DNA from: Leptidea sinapis
Lineage: Eukaryota; Arthropoda; Insecta; Lepidoptera; Pieridae
Reading direction: 5' to 3'
NCBI RefSeq assembly: GCF_905404315.1
Contig: NC_066312.1
Span: 5,381,001-5,445,000, forward strand
Length of the DNA: 64,000 bases
A model generated the notes under the pieces. That model was not told the origin of the DNA, made no database searches, and was given only the letters and a program-made list of their open reading frames with translations. The first letter of the stretch is position 1, and each line of letters begins with the position of its first letter. The position numbers and the translations under genes were made by a program. Positions 32,561-43,800 of this stretch are shown one piece after another.

Positions 32561-34099
32561 TTAGCGCCCAAATGAGTTGGTTACGAACAATCAATCATAG
32601 GTGAAGCTAATAAAAAGCGTGTAAAAAAGCACATAACTTGAAATGTCACTATCACAAAGGATAATCGAAGTAAAGAAAGTTCTCGCGCACGTAGCGGTAA
32701 TCGTCACTCACAAAGATCGAAGGATGCATGCACACTTTGTCTAAGTTATCGAACGACAGAGATGATGGATCGACATATTGTTTGTCAAATGTCAGATATC
32801 ATGGTTGCGAAATTTAATTTGTGACAAAACTTAAGATTTATCAATCTATGTCAAAACAATAACTAAACAGTAAAAACTAAGATATTTAAAATTTAAATTG
32901 TGCTGAACTAAGATCAAGGTGTGTGACGGATGTCGTGATGACGTGTGGGTGCAACATTGTCGTCTATTAAATATATCTGCGACCGATCCATGTTCTCCTG
33001 GTACACTTGATTAGAAGATATAACATTCTAATAGTGTTTGTGGTTCTTTGCCGATTTTACGCTTTATTTATTCAACAGATCAACAAAAAATTATAAACGC
33101 AAATTGTCAAGGATTAGAAAAGGATACTGTTTTATTACCGATTTTTTATTTAAATTTCAAAGGGAGTCTAAAACGAATTCAATGTGGGGAGCTAGAATTG
33201 TAATAACTTACTTATCTTGACTGACTGATCACTGAGCTCCACTGGATTAGGATACTTGAATGTTATGAATGTAGCATTATTATCCCTAAGGGGCAAGGAC
33301 AATCCCATCTTTAAAGTAATGTACGAAATTTAAAATATCTTATATAATAGTTACATTTAAAATATTTTAATTTATTTATTTGTCATGAATGATTGATGTT
33401 TTATTGTGACTATAAAACAATATACGAATAAATATGACAGCTGTACCAAATTAATTCAATATGTCAAGACTTATTGCTTTGAATAATTTTATATAGCATT
33501 AATAAACAATAAGTTAATAAAATCACTTTAAAAGAAGCTGAGACGACCATCTATCCTTCTCTAGTCTACTCCTAACACACAGTCACAACTCCATGTAACT
33601 CATGCGATCCTGCTACAAAATGTACTGAAAATTTATCATTGTATTAAGTTGTTACTTGATAGTTGGAGATTACAATAATTTATATATTTTATTAATATTA
33701 CATACGTATTAAGGTTGTGGGAAAAGTTTCACCGCATTTTATATGAAAACTCAAGAAAACTTTTTTAGTTTTCAAAGTTTATTTAAATATTATGTGCCAT
33801 TGAATTCCAATTTTGTAAATTTTTTGTCATCTTGTAGGTAGTGGAGAGGATCCTGTTGCTGTAGAAATAGTGCGACTTCTGAAAATTAAATAGAAATGTA
33901 GTATTGGAAGTCTTTATGTAAACATAGCACTGCATAAATAACTCTGAAGAGACAGAAACTGACCATCCTACTCAGAGCTGTTAGTATTGTTATATAAATG
34001 GACAAAGACACAACACTTTAATGCATACTGTTGTTATGTACCTTTATTTTTTAATCTTACCTCAATAGTCACCTAATGTGTTGCCATTAACATAATAAC
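32561..34099. other. No gene seen; one M1 repeat module
   Basis: 32985-33006 ('catgttctcctggtacactt') is dispersed module M1. 33712-33840 ('ggttgtgggaaaagtttcac', then 'caaagtttatttaaatatta') looks like the end of a mariner-type element but has no readable transposase. The rest is AT-rich. Confidence 0.4.
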
Positions 34100-34235
34100 T
34101 GCGGCCCATATTATCTGGCAACACTAGAGGAATCACAAAAGCGTTAGGAAGGCGAACGTATTTTTTTGGAAGTACCCATGTCGTGTCGTGCTGGAATCAT
34201 CACGCAAGGAAGTTTATTTAAAACCAGGAGAGGGA
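34100..34235 (-). pseudogene. Jockey/CR1-like 3' scrap
   Basis: 'gcaacactagaggaatcaca' and 'ggaagtacccatgtcgtgtc' align with 25650-25760 of the minus-strand LINE C-terminus. Coding is destroyed. Confidence 0.5.
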
Positions 34236-34739
34236 ATTCTCTGAAAATTCATATCTGTTATTTAGTAGCAGCAAAATATGGATTACAACTAATCAAATCT
34301 ATTTATAATGTTAAAAGGATATTGGTTCAGTGTAATATTATCCTTTTTTTTTTCAGTTATAAAAGAGAATATATTTTTTTCTAACAAAGACAAAAACATT
34401 GTTATTTGAATTGTCACATAAATTTTGTGTAGTGTGAAAAAAAAATTAAAGCAAAAGTTAGTTAAGTTTAAGATCATTTTATTGTCTACAACTTTGTAAT
34501 TTTTTTTTTCCATAGAACTTATAGTTTCACCGGTAGTCGAGATAAACCAATTTTTAGCCTTAACCACGTAACTTCCACTTCCCGACCTCAGTTCACCCGT
34601 AAATTTTTATTCCTTTAATTTTTGTTAAATTCTCTTCCTTTTCCACTTTTTATGATTTTCAAATGAACACTTAGAATATACTAACATACTTACTATATAT
34701 TGTAAGTCTATGGTGAATCCTGTGTTTTTCAAGGGAAAT

Positions 34740-35090
34740 TATTTATACCCCTAAAAGTGAGCAGGGAACGTGAACAGTGGGGTGTCTTGTACCAGGGAGA
34801 CATGATTTGCAAAGCCTATCTGTGACGTATCGGAACAAGATCAGAAGCTCATTTTCTGACCTTCAAACAGAGCGGCTTGCACATCTTGCATCCTTGTTTC
34901 ATCGTCGTGGACAATAACACGTTTGGTGAAACCATAGACACAGAATATTATAGCGTACAGACAAACAAAGCGACCGAGGGAGAAGAACATCTGTAACGGA
35001 GATACAGCCAGATACAAAAATAATACGAATATGTTGTCAATATAATATATTTTAATTGGCAAGTCGTAAACACTCAGCCATGCTTGGAAT
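34740..35090 (-). repeat. Fold-back-like dispersed repeat F, copy 1
   Basis: Shares 'cacatcttgcatccttgttt', 'cagacaaacaaagcg' and 'gagaagaacatct' with 42190-42580, and 'acatgatttgcaaagcctat' in reverse with 36790-36830. The open frame across it is a by-product of the repeat, not a gene. Copies at 36600 and 42190 show that the unit is several hundred bases long. Confidence 0.6.
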
Positions 35091-35298
35091 TGCTCCTTAG
35101 CTTTTTGAATTCATGTAATATCGGGCGGTCAGATGATAATTCGTCTGTACGCTAATATATTCTATAATATAAGTCTATTGTAGCCAACATGTTATGGTTT
35201 AATTATCAGTGAATTATTATTTTCGCGTTCTCGGGCATCCCCAGTCGTAATTTAATGAAAAAAAAAATCCTTTTTAAGTCCTTATGGCACTTTATTGA

Positions 35299-35535
35299 TC
35301 ATTGCATTATACTGATATAATACATTAGTTCGCTAGCGAATGTGATTGCTACCGACATCAACATGTAAATGCCATTAACAAACAAAAAGGCCAAAGAGAA
35401 CGCTACAAAGAATGGATCGGTAAGACCTACCTGACAATTCCGCAATTCTGCACAGAAATATACTATACCTTTTTCACCCTCCGTACCATTTTTTTCGTGA
35501 TTTTGACAATTATCTACGTGATAATAAGTTTTCAT
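35299..35535 (-). CDS. Candidate membrane-protein exon or gene end (78 codons)
   Basis: Minus-strand frame: VDNCQNHEKNGTEGEKGIVY, FCAELRNCQ, then a hydrophobic stretch PFFVAFSLAFLFVNGIYMLM that could span a membrane, then a stop followed within five bases by AATAAA. A consensus donor (CAG|GTAGGT at 35430) splits the Cys-rich part from the hydrophobic part, so the true exon may end there. I see no TE motif. Whether this is a short last exon, an exon with read-through, or chance cannot be decided from sequence alone. Confidence 0.3.
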   Translation of the reverse strand: MKTYYHVDNCQNHEKNGTEGEKGIVYFCAELRNCQVGLTDPFFVAFSLAFLFVNGIYMLMSVAITFASELMYYISIMQ

Positions 35536-35799
35536 CTCAGGAGGCAGTACAAAATTATTTCACACAATGTGTCGAATCTAGATCACTACAGTTCTATCGC
35601 AAGGGCATAAATGCTTCCTATTAGATGGCAGCAATTTAAAAATAAAAATGGTAATTATGATAAGTAAAAATGAGAAAACTCAATGAAAAGTCGTGTTAAT
35701 AATGATAGATTCCAAATTAAAATGTAATATTTTGTTTATTTTTAATTAAAACGGTATTCATGGCCAGACTAAGTATAAGTCTGTCGCCTTGACCCAAAG

Positions 35800-35930
35800 A
35801 GATATGTGGGACGGTGCACTGAACGACACACTTTCAATGACAATAACACAGTCTCAGTTTATTGATCCTTTCATTATATCACTGAGAGGCAACGTGAGAC
35901 ATACTTTTATAAGAATAATGTGTTCCAGTA
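35800..35930 (+). repeat. Dispersed repeat module M2
   Basis: 'cacagtctcagtttattgat' then 'cctttcattatatcactgag' and 'gacatacttttataagaata'. Closest copy is 47830-47945. Confidence 0.65.
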
Positions 35931-35936
35931 AACGGA

Positions 35937-36530
35937 TATGCGCGACCTGTTTTTTATGAAAATAAGGATGAGAACAGCAGGACGTTCAGCTGATGGTAAT
36001 TGAAACACCCTGGTCATTACAATGCAGTGCCGCTCAGGATTCTTGAAAAACCCAAACATTCTGAGCGGCTCTACAATTGCGCTCGCAACCTTGAGACATA
36101 ATAATAATAATAGTAACACACTTTTCGCACAAATTATCTTGCTCCAAATTAAGCATATATAGCGTGTGTTATGGGTTGCAAGACAACGATATATTTAATA
36201 CAATATACTTACTTACACATACATAAATACTTTAAAACATCCATGACTTGGAAACAAACATCCATATTCATCATATAAATGCTTGCACCTACCGGGATTC
36301 GGGACCGGGGACCTCTAGCTTAGTAGGTAGGATCGCTAACCACTAGGCTATACAGGTCGTCTATAAGATGGTAAGTCTCATTTGCCCAGTATTTGCACTA
36401 ACTACGGCGCCCTTTAGACCGATATACAATAATACTTACATATTATTACTTCACGGCAAAAATAAGCGCCGGTGTTGTATCAATAATCTAGCCGGCATTC
36501 TGTGCGAAGGAGCGTCCCACTGGTAAACTT
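35937..36530 (+). mobile_element. Common lepidopteran SINE/MITE interrupted by a tRNA-SINE
   Basis: The left part (35937-36096: 'agcaggacgttcagctgatg', 'gtgccgctcaggattcttga') and right part (36369-36530: 'atggtaagtctcatttgccc', 'ctagccggcattctgtgcga') belong to one abundant repeat. Joined text would read straight through 'gagacataagatggtaag', so 36097-36368 is an insertion. Partial copies: 49685-49805 and 55068-55165, both reversed. Confidence 0.7.
36097..36366 (-). mobile_element. tRNA-derived SINE, full length
   Basis: On the minus strand it starts ACGACCTGTATAGCC and contains TAGCCTAGTGGTTAGCG, a good pol III A box, and a degraded B box (GGTCCCGAATCCC, expected GGTTCGAATCC) 45-50 bases later. 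The body 'aagcatttatatgatgaata' and 'gttgtcttgcaacccataac' is shared with 62935-63118. It ends in an ATT-type microsatellite at 36097-36115. A few bases (ATAA) may be duplicated at the ends. It is not a functional tRNA: the acceptor stem and 3' part are missing. Confidence 0.7.
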
Positions 36531-36599
36531 GGCACGTTACGTTGCGGATTGTTTACGTCTACTCAGTCAAAAGCGGTTACAGTAATACTAGAATCGCTT

Positions 36600-36910
36600 A
36601 TCTTTACTATCTTGCTGTATCTTCAATGGAGATGTTCTCTCTCGCACACTTTGTTTGTCTATATGATAGTATTTATTGTAAGTCTATGGAGTTAACATGA
36701 TAACTTGTTTGTAGTATTCGTGAAACAAGGGTGCAAGATGTGATCAAAATGACGACATTAAACCTGCCGCGCATCGTACATTCAATTTTAATTACGTCAT
36801 AGATAGCCTTTGCAAATCATGTATACCTGGTACATGGCACCTCTGTTCAGGTTCCCTATTTACTTCTAGGGGGCAGATAGGTGGTAGGTAATAATACCCC
36901 TAATATAGTT
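36600..36910 (+). repeat. Fold-back-like dispersed repeat F, copy 2
   Basis: 'gaaacaagggtgcaagatgt' and 'gcctttgcaaatcatgtata' plus 'cctggtacatgg' match 42215-42370. The lead-in 'cgcacactttgtttgtct' is the reverse of 'agacaaacaaagcg' in the other copies. Confidence 0.55.
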
Positions 36911-37984
36911 TGTATTTATTTATACCTAGTTTCAATCCCGATGAGGTGTTCGTCCTGAAACCGTTCGCAAGCCACTCACACATACGCAATCACACACACA
37001 AATAAAAAATTACAGATGTATACACACACAGTACGCACACATACATACATAATAAAGTATTCAAGACTAATTAATTAGTTTTTAATGAGCTTTTACAGTT
37101 TGATTAATAAATTATTATGTAAATCGGCTTCAGGATCATTATTTGAATCCATAAAGTAATAATAAATCATCATGCATATTTACTTCAGGAGAAAAAGGAC
37201 TCGCTCACTCCATAGCTACTTATCGACATCTACAGCAGCGAAGTAATACACACTAAGAATTGAATACCCTTGGTGCTTCTTCAGAGAAAAAAAAAATAGA
37301 ACACGTTCAAAGGCTAATGCTGTTAATGACTGATATAATAAGTAGGTAGGTAACTAATTCGAATTACTATTTTTGTCGCCAATTTAAAAAAGCTACCAAT
37401 TTCCACAAAAATAAAGTGCACTTAGCCGTGTCACCTAGTGACATCTATCTACAAGTAAAAATTATATTATTGAATATTTGGCATTCGATTATTCATTGTG
37501 TGCTGTTTGTAATTTCTCGTAGTTACTTTACCTGCCGTGATAGATGGCGCTGATTCGAAAACCTACATCAGGTAAATACTTAATTCTGTATTATTAGGAA
37601 ATGAGAAAGCACTGCCGATCTCGTGTTGCTGTCACCCCAGATATTAAAGTACCTTTATTATGTATGTATCACCGTGGTAACACTTCACGTGTCTGTGTGT
37701 GTTCAAAGTATGAATCCTATAAGAGTTTAAAATATTAGAAGACTGCTAGAAGTACAATTATTATTAAATAGAAAGACCTTTTTATAAACAGAAATTAAAC
37801 TAAAGCTTCGCTGGCGCTAGGTGAAGTGTTACGTTCTATCTAATTAAAATTTTATGAGTAATGGGTGAACCAGAGTACTAATACCATTAACAAACTGAAT
37901 GTTTTTAATTCGCGGTTGTTTGGATATATGGTCAAAATTTCATGGACATATTATAAGGTAAATATTGTAAAAGTGCTTGAGAAA
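36911..37984. other. No gene seen
   Basis: Short CA-rich patch at 36984-37050. 'gatagatggcgctgattcg' at about 37541 and 'cttcgctggcgctaggtgaa' at about 37806 are typical lepidopteran short-repeat ends. Nothing coding. Confidence 0.35.
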
Positions 37985-38165
37985 TTAGAAAGGGGATGGA
38001 ATTTGCTAAAACCAGAAGGAAAGCTGCGTATTATGACCACATCTATAGAATTAAAGAATATAATTTAATCAGCAGGATCATTGAGGGCAAAAAGAGGGAA
38101 GCAGATGTAGAAGCCGTAGTAAAATTACATGGAAGACAACAGTAAGGCTGAGATCTATAGAGCGC
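37985..38165 (+). pseudogene. RTE-like non-LTR C-terminal fragment
   Basis: Frame RRKAAYYDHIYRIKEYNLIS then RIIEGKK, and in the next frame SKITWKTTVR. This is the 'RxLRYxGHIxRxxEYxLxxxIxEGKxEGRRGRGR' tail of RTE/BovB-like polymerases, with the Gly-Arg region mutated. Short, frameshifted. Confidence 0.6.
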
Positions 38166-38290
38166 ACTTAGACTGCTCAGAGTTTTACCAACGTAAAACT
38201 TAGCTGAGTGTAAGCTTGGCATAATCTTTGATTTCGTTTTTACAGTCAACTGAATGCTGAATAATACTGAGCTTAAGCTAAGACAGCCCA
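38160..38290. repeat. MITE-like dispersed sequence
   Basis: 'atctatagagcgcacttaga' and 'cgtaaaacttagctgagtgt' resemble a repeat often found in Lepidoptera with long inverted ends; only one half is clear here. Family recall only. Confidence 0.35.
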
Positions 38291-38299
38291 ATGCAAAAG

Positions 38300-39550
38300 T
38301 CAAGTTCGAGATTTCTCACACTTGGCAAAATTTTCCGTAAGTAAAGTCTGAGGAAAGTGTAAATGGGCTCTAAAGATATCAGCCCAAATTCCAGATAGGA
38401 ATTCTGAAAGCTGACGAGCTGAAAAGAAAGGCTGAAGATAGAGAAGCGAACAGAGACTTAAAGTGCGTTTTCGACATTCATGCAGTGTGGGCGCGTATGA
38501 AACTGTTCTAACAATACCAGAACTCGAGTCAAAGTGTGAGTATGTGAGAAAGAAAAAATGATTTATAGGTCAAGTTAAACCACAATAGAATTTATTAATT
38601 GTTCATTAAAATGCTACAGTATACAAGACACTCGACCTGGCATTCACTGGGGTACTACAGCGGCGGTTGCAAGCTAGAAGAGGATTACCTCACTGCCTCC
38701 AGATCATTTAAATGAAGTGGAGTGGAGTCTATATCTGGGTCCGCGGTCATTATTAATATAATATAAATACTCCTATATTATAAATCTATAGTCTCTGTCT
38801 GTGATTCTATTTTATTTAGGGCTGTCTATTGTAACTACACCTGTTGTGAGGAATCACCAGATAGCTGCTGGTCTGCAAGTGTTGTGATGACCATGTTGTA
38901 TGGAGATAGAAATACTCCGAGGGAAGTTCATTGTGCAATTTGATTTTATGTGGATAAGCTTCTTCAGAACTGAACTAGAATAAGTAGCCTCCTCAGTATT
39001 AATTTAATACGGATGTGATTTTTAGTGTAGTGTACAAGAGGAGAGCTGTGATATTCATATTTAAATAACTATCTAAGCTGAGTCGCCTGCAGTTAATATT
39101 TATATCATGTTTGTCCGATTTTACTGCCTGCAATGTCTTTGACAAAGGTGCTTAAGCATATTTACTTAATTATCGTTCATTACAGATTTTGGTAACGTGC
39201 CACACTATGGAGCTACTCTATCATGAGATATGAACTAGTAAATAATAAGCAACGGAGGTGTGTAGTGGCGGTCCTTATTTTATTTTTTACGTAAATATTG
39301 ATTAATTACTTTAACCAAGGATACAAACTTCGATTCATTTGTATAATCCAACTAAAAGAAACAATTTTATTCAAAAATTGATATTTCTAAAATACGACGG
39401 ACGCATAAATCTGTCTTCCTCCGTTTTCTACAATCACTTTTGTTTCTATGTGAATAAGTAATGTAACGAGCTGAAGGCCCACTATATGTTAAATTGTGGC
39501 ATCGACTAGAGTATTGCACCTACATACTAACTACCCCGGTTTCATCACTC
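38300..39550. other. No gene seen
   Basis: No frame with recognised motifs. Composition is slightly less AT-rich than average between 38590 and 38900. Confidence 0.35.
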
Positions 39551-39559
39551 TATGCCTGT

Positions 39560-39775
39560 TAGCCTGACACTTATAGTTATGTCGACGGCTCGTTCTCCTG
39601 TCTCGGCCCCCGTGTCGACGAGTCAACTGTTGGCACGTCGCCTACGCCGACCACTACGCTGCTCTGCTACGTGCTGCTACGAGATGTATCGTACATAATA
39701 TTGTTCGACTGGTCGTCCGCTACGTCGAACCGTTCCGGCCCGCACCTTGTTTGCTACAACTTTTTAATTGCTAGT
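39560..39775 (+). promoter_or_regulatory. CpG-dense segment, possible first exon or promoter
   Basis: Roughly 25 CpG dinucleotides in about 175 bp, far above the rest of the window. It ends with a donor-like GTAAGTG at 39774. No TATA box or ORF is evident. It could be the CpG-rich 5' leader of a non-LTR element instead: the RLE-type copy at 27715-27800 has a similar GC-rich leader. Confidence 0.3.
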
Positions 39776-40530
39776 AAGTGAATTGTGTGTCATAGTGTTA
39801 TAAGTTGAAAGATGCCTAACGGTGACAACTAATTCAACTAACGTTGACATGGTACGTTTGTCTAAAAAAATGTCCAAAGCTATAATTATGTTTTTTTATA
39901 ATCGCTAATAAAATGCTCGCAAAATACCTTTATTTATTTATAGTGTTTGTTGATGATGCACTTAATAACTCTTGTATTAATTTACATTTACTTTTTTGAC
40001 CTACTCTTTGCATTGACTATTTGACGTTTGAGTATTTTTGTTGCGTTACTTATTTTGTAATTGAAATGATTTATAAAACGATGAAGGCGCAATTGTTGAT
40101 TTAAAAGAGTGGCAATAAGTAAAGCTTGCCACTTCTTTTCATTAAGTTTAACCGAAGTGGTGGTAAATGTTAAAAGAAAAGTAATCTATTGACATTCATA
40201 GGTCACGTAAATGTAATCTAGTACATGAATAAAGTGGTTATGATTTGATTTATTGATTTTATTTCATTCATATAAGTGTATTATAGTGAATGTCGACTGT
40301 TTGTGCCTCAATTGTCTATATCGATAAATAAAACTAAATTTAATGAAAGTTACTGCCGATATTCGTATTCTCAATTTTAATTGTTTGCTCTGTATTGAAA
40401 TAATATTATCATTTAACAAAACAAAGTCCTCCTCCACATCTGTCTGTTCGCGATAAATTCAAATTTTACTGCACCGTTTTTTCTCAGCTACGGGTCCCAT
40501 CTGCACAATTTCAATTGAGGATCAAAAGAG
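39776..40530. other. No gene seen
   Basis: AT-rich sequence between the CpG-dense segment and the mariner fragment. The 5' end of the mariner copy should be in here, but no inverted repeat matching its 3' end (about 40950-40985) was found. Confidence 0.35.
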
Positions 40531-40913
40531 TATGGATGCCGAGTGTCATTCTACCATTTGTTTACCCTGGGTATTAAAAAAATTTTTGAATGACGACCAA
40601 AAAGACGCGTTCTTTTTAATCTCGATAAAGCTTCTTCACGCACGGCCAACAAAACTAAGTCATTCTTAGCTTACGAAAAAGTACAACTGGTACCCATCCT
40701 GCACATAGCCCCGACTTAGCACGCTGTGATTTCTGTAGTTTCCCTAAAATCAAAGATTTGAGGAGAGTTTTCACTTTGACCAATTCCTAAGAGGCGTTCA
40801 ATCAGCACGTAGAAGACATGGCTTAAAATATGTGGTCCTCCTATTTTAAAAAATGGTTCGATCGCATGATAAAATGTTTAAAATGTAAAGGAGAGTATTT
40901 TGAAAAGCAATAA
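40531..40913 (+). pseudogene. Mariner transposase, C-terminal half, degraded
   Basis: First frame: MDAECHSTICLPWVLKKFL, matching the mariner block before the second Asp; the expected HHDNASSH block is ruined (LISIKLLHARP). After a stop, HPAHSPDLARCDFCSFPKIK, with SPDLAxxDF holding the last catalytic Asp, then MWSSYFKKWFDRMIKCLKCK and GEYFEKQ with TAA at 40911-40913. This is the standard C-terminus of mariner-family cut-and-paste transposases. Several stops; inactive. Confidence 0.8.
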
Positions 40914-42189
40914 ACATAATGTTTTGGTTATAACATGTTGTTTTTTTAAGTTACGCAAAACTTTTAGTGTGACCTACGTATAACAAAATAACGTTCGACG
41001 TTATTTGTGTGCAGAACTCCCATAAATTGCGCTAAAATTAAACGTGAATATCATATGTGACCAATGAATAGCAAATTGTGACGTATGGTCAGTATTGTGT
41101 GTAACTTGGTATTAGCAAGCAAAATGCATCTCGTATTGATTCATGTTCTCCTGGTATACTTGCGGATATTTCGTCGATACAAAATACGGTGCGTATGTTT
41201 TTATTATGCGGTGCACAATTTAAGAATCAGTTAAGTTAGTAGAGCCGCGTTATGACTTATGCGGGAAACTAAAAATATTATTAATAATATCTATCACAGA
41301 CAATATATATTGTAATGGGCTTGTCAGGCTGAATTGCGATCTGGTTTTTAACCAACTAACATTTTTTGTATAATGTAGTTGAAAACATTATACAAAAAAT
41401 GTTAATAAATATCATGGGTATTTATTAGGATATTATGGCTGTGAGTTCGTCTGTGTATTTGTTGTTAAAAGTCACTTGCGGTATATAAAAGAATTTCATT
41501 GAGAATAATGTGAAAACGTATGAACGTATTAAATTGTGACAAATATTAAATTGCAAGCTTAGTTATCATATGAGTGATGTAGAGTAACAACAGGCAACAA
41601 CACAACAACAAAATCCGGTTATAATTGATGTGATCGTTTTGTACAATTTAATTCGTAGTAACTTTGTAACTATGGAGACTTGACATAATAATACATGACT
41701 CATGTCGGTGTTGGATGAATGTTATCAAGTTTGAAGAGCTTACGAACTATAAAGTGATCATTACCGAGCAATTTATAAAATCGACCCAAAGTTTTGTTAT
41801 GGGATAAACAAAGTTCCGTGAGCGCTAGTATAGACATGTATTCATTCTGGATCAAGGAACAGCATTTGTTACAATCTAATCACTAGATATCCAACGAGCA
41901 CCAGCTGGGAACTGCCACTCGTTCACTGCATTTTTCAAGTGAAAATTTCTTGAGACTTGTTGAACAAGGTGAAGGTGAGTCAAAGTCGTGTCAACGCGCC
42001 GGTGAATTTCATATATACTCATAACTTGACCTTCTCTTCCAAAAAGAAATATAATATATGTCAACATACGTAAGTTCTAACATACTTCATATTTGGTGGC
42101 CTTGTGAAGCCTTGAGGTTGTGAATAAGAAGTAAAAATGTTGGAAACGAGTTTATTAGTCAGATATATATTGGTCACTAGCTCCTAGAC
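40914..42189. other. No gene; M1 and M3 repeat modules and a palindrome
   Basis: M1 at 41085-41170 ('catgttctcctggtatactt', preceded by 'acttggtattagcaagca'). M3 at about 41665-41790 ('gtaactatggagacttgaca', 'catgtcggtgttggatgaat'). Palindrome at 41357-41404. The rest is AT-rich. Confidence 0.45.
41357..41404. repeat. Perfect 20 bp inverted repeat, 8 nt loop
   Basis: TAACATTTTTTGTATAATGT (41357-41376) and its exact reverse complement (41385-41404), loop AGTTGAAA. Confidence 0.95.
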
Positions 42190-42580
42190 CATAACATGTT
42201 TGTATTCTGCGGGAAACAAGGATGCAAGATGTACGCATACAATTGAAGGCATTTGCGTCACATCTTGCATCCTTCACACACATAGTGCACCGCTACTGCT
42301 CTGTTTTAAGTTCGTGAGTATAAGTGATCTCAGATACCCTTTGCAGATCATGTGTCCCTGGTACATGATACCCGTTCACGTTTCTCTTTAGGGGTATAAA
42401 TAACACTTATTTTTTTTATAGTTCCACATAGATATATATACAATATACATGCTAGCGTATAGGCTATCGACAAACAAAGCGTGCGAGAGAAGAAGATCTC
42501 TAACGAATTTTAATTGATGTAACCGAGTTTGACTGACAAGTCCTAAGCAGTCAGTCACGCTTAGTATTAATTTTTTATCT
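42190..42580 (+). repeat. Fold-back-like dispersed repeat F, copy 3, with internal hairpin
   Basis: AAGGATGCAAGATGTACGCA (from about 42220) is nearly mirrored by TGCGTCACATCTTGCATCCT (42255-42274): 19 of 20 positions pair after one bulge. The unit continues with 'cagatcatgtgtccctggta', 'gacaaacaaagcgtgcgaga' and 'cagtcagtcacgcttagt', all matched in copies 1 and 2. Confidence 0.65.
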
Positions 42581-43095
42581 CAAGCGACTAGCTAACGCAA
42601 ACATTGACAATTCAATTAGTCACGAATTATTGGGCATTCAGGTTGTCTACACGCTAGTGTATTCTAATCGTTCTCATCAACTCACGATGGATTCTTGCTA
42701 TCAATCGCAGCACGTACCACTTTTAATTACAGTGAGTTATGAAGAGTTATTTATGAATGTGATAATGTGGGATGAAGGGTAGGTGGACGCTACGATTTGC
42801 GGATTCGATCTTGTCTGGTAACATTACTTTGTTCCAAATATGAGTGAATGTGTTGATATTATAATACGTTCCGGGTGGCAGGAATGTTTTATTATATGTC
42901 CACCGGGCGACGCACCACCGTTCAATATAATCACATACATACAACAGTAGTCAATATCTATATTAAATCTTCTATATACAAACAATAAAATCGTAGCAAA
43001 TGAAAAATAAAAGTACTGTTTGGGCACACCCACTCACCCACATGTGAGCAGAAGGGAGATCGATATAGTGTGATGTGTGTCGCGATAATTGTCAC
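42581..43095. other. No gene seen
   Basis: 42780-42940 is a little GC-richer ('cgttccgggtggcaggaatg', 'gtccaccgggcgacgcacca') and could be an unlisted repeat; overlapping chance ORFs on the minus strand show no motif. Confidence 0.3.
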
Positions 43096-43562
43096 CAGGG
43101 CCGGGTTAATGTAGCAGAAATTGCAATAACTTCGGGCCCCAAAACCAAATCCGCATACATCGGGCCTGGGCTAAATAAATAATAATATTATATATAATAT
43201 ATATTATAATATAATATGAATTTACATACAGAGAATTTTACATAACATTCAAATATATTCGTTTAACTACTACATTGATATTTTAAAAATAATCTTTTAT
43301 AATTATGGTCAGTGCTTAAAACGCACTATTGATAATATAGGCACATGCTCTATAATATATATAAACATTGAAATATGCACTTAAAATATTAACAATTATA
43401 TATTTAGTATCGCCAACATATTTATTTGATTTTTGTGAATAAAATAATAAATATTAAAACTGTTGAGAATTATTCATCTTCACTACTTTCTAGTAAAGAT
43501 CCATATCAAGGGCCCTACGATGGAATTTGCTGCGGGCCCTGTCTTCGCTTAATCCGGCACTG
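43096..43562. mobile_element. hAT-type MITE
   Basis: Begins CAGGGCCGGGTTAAT and ends with the reverse complement of CAGTGCCGGATTAAG: 12 of 15 positions agree. The flanks ATTGTCAC (43088-43095) and CTTGTGAC (43563-43570) are an imperfect 8 bp duplication (6 of 8), as expected for hAT insertions. Interior is AT-rich with no coding. A single related end is at 4762. Confidence 0.65.
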
Positions 43563-43589
43563 CTTGTGACTGAATGGCTGCAACATTGT

Positions 43590-43675
43590 AGATTGTAGTA
43601 CTTGTATAGCTTGATATTACCAAGTATAATGTATCTGCAATTGATTCATTTTCTCCTAGTACCTTGTTTACGCGC
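43590..43675 (+). repeat. Dispersed repeat module M1
   Basis: 'gcttgatattaccaagtata' then 'attgattcattttctcctag': diverged copy of 41085-41170. Confidence 0.5.
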
Positions 43676-43800
43676 TTTGACCGGAACGACGGCCATATCC
43701 TTCACCACACATTAAACATACATACACTTGTACATCATATCAATCTATATATAGGTAGATTGCATTGCACAATCGAATGCACTGGCGAGTGTTATGTAAA

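Noticed and set aside
33712..33840. A mariner element
   Set aside because: Only an end-like phrase is visible; no transposase text or second inverted repeat was found.
34841..35062. Open frame with apparent membrane segments on the minus strand
   Set aside because: It lies wholly inside dispersed repeat F, which recurs at 36600 and 42190 without keeping the frame.
36295..36366. A tRNA gene on the minus strand
   Set aside because: It has an A box and a poor B box but no complete cloverleaf, and continues into a SINE body found again at 62935.
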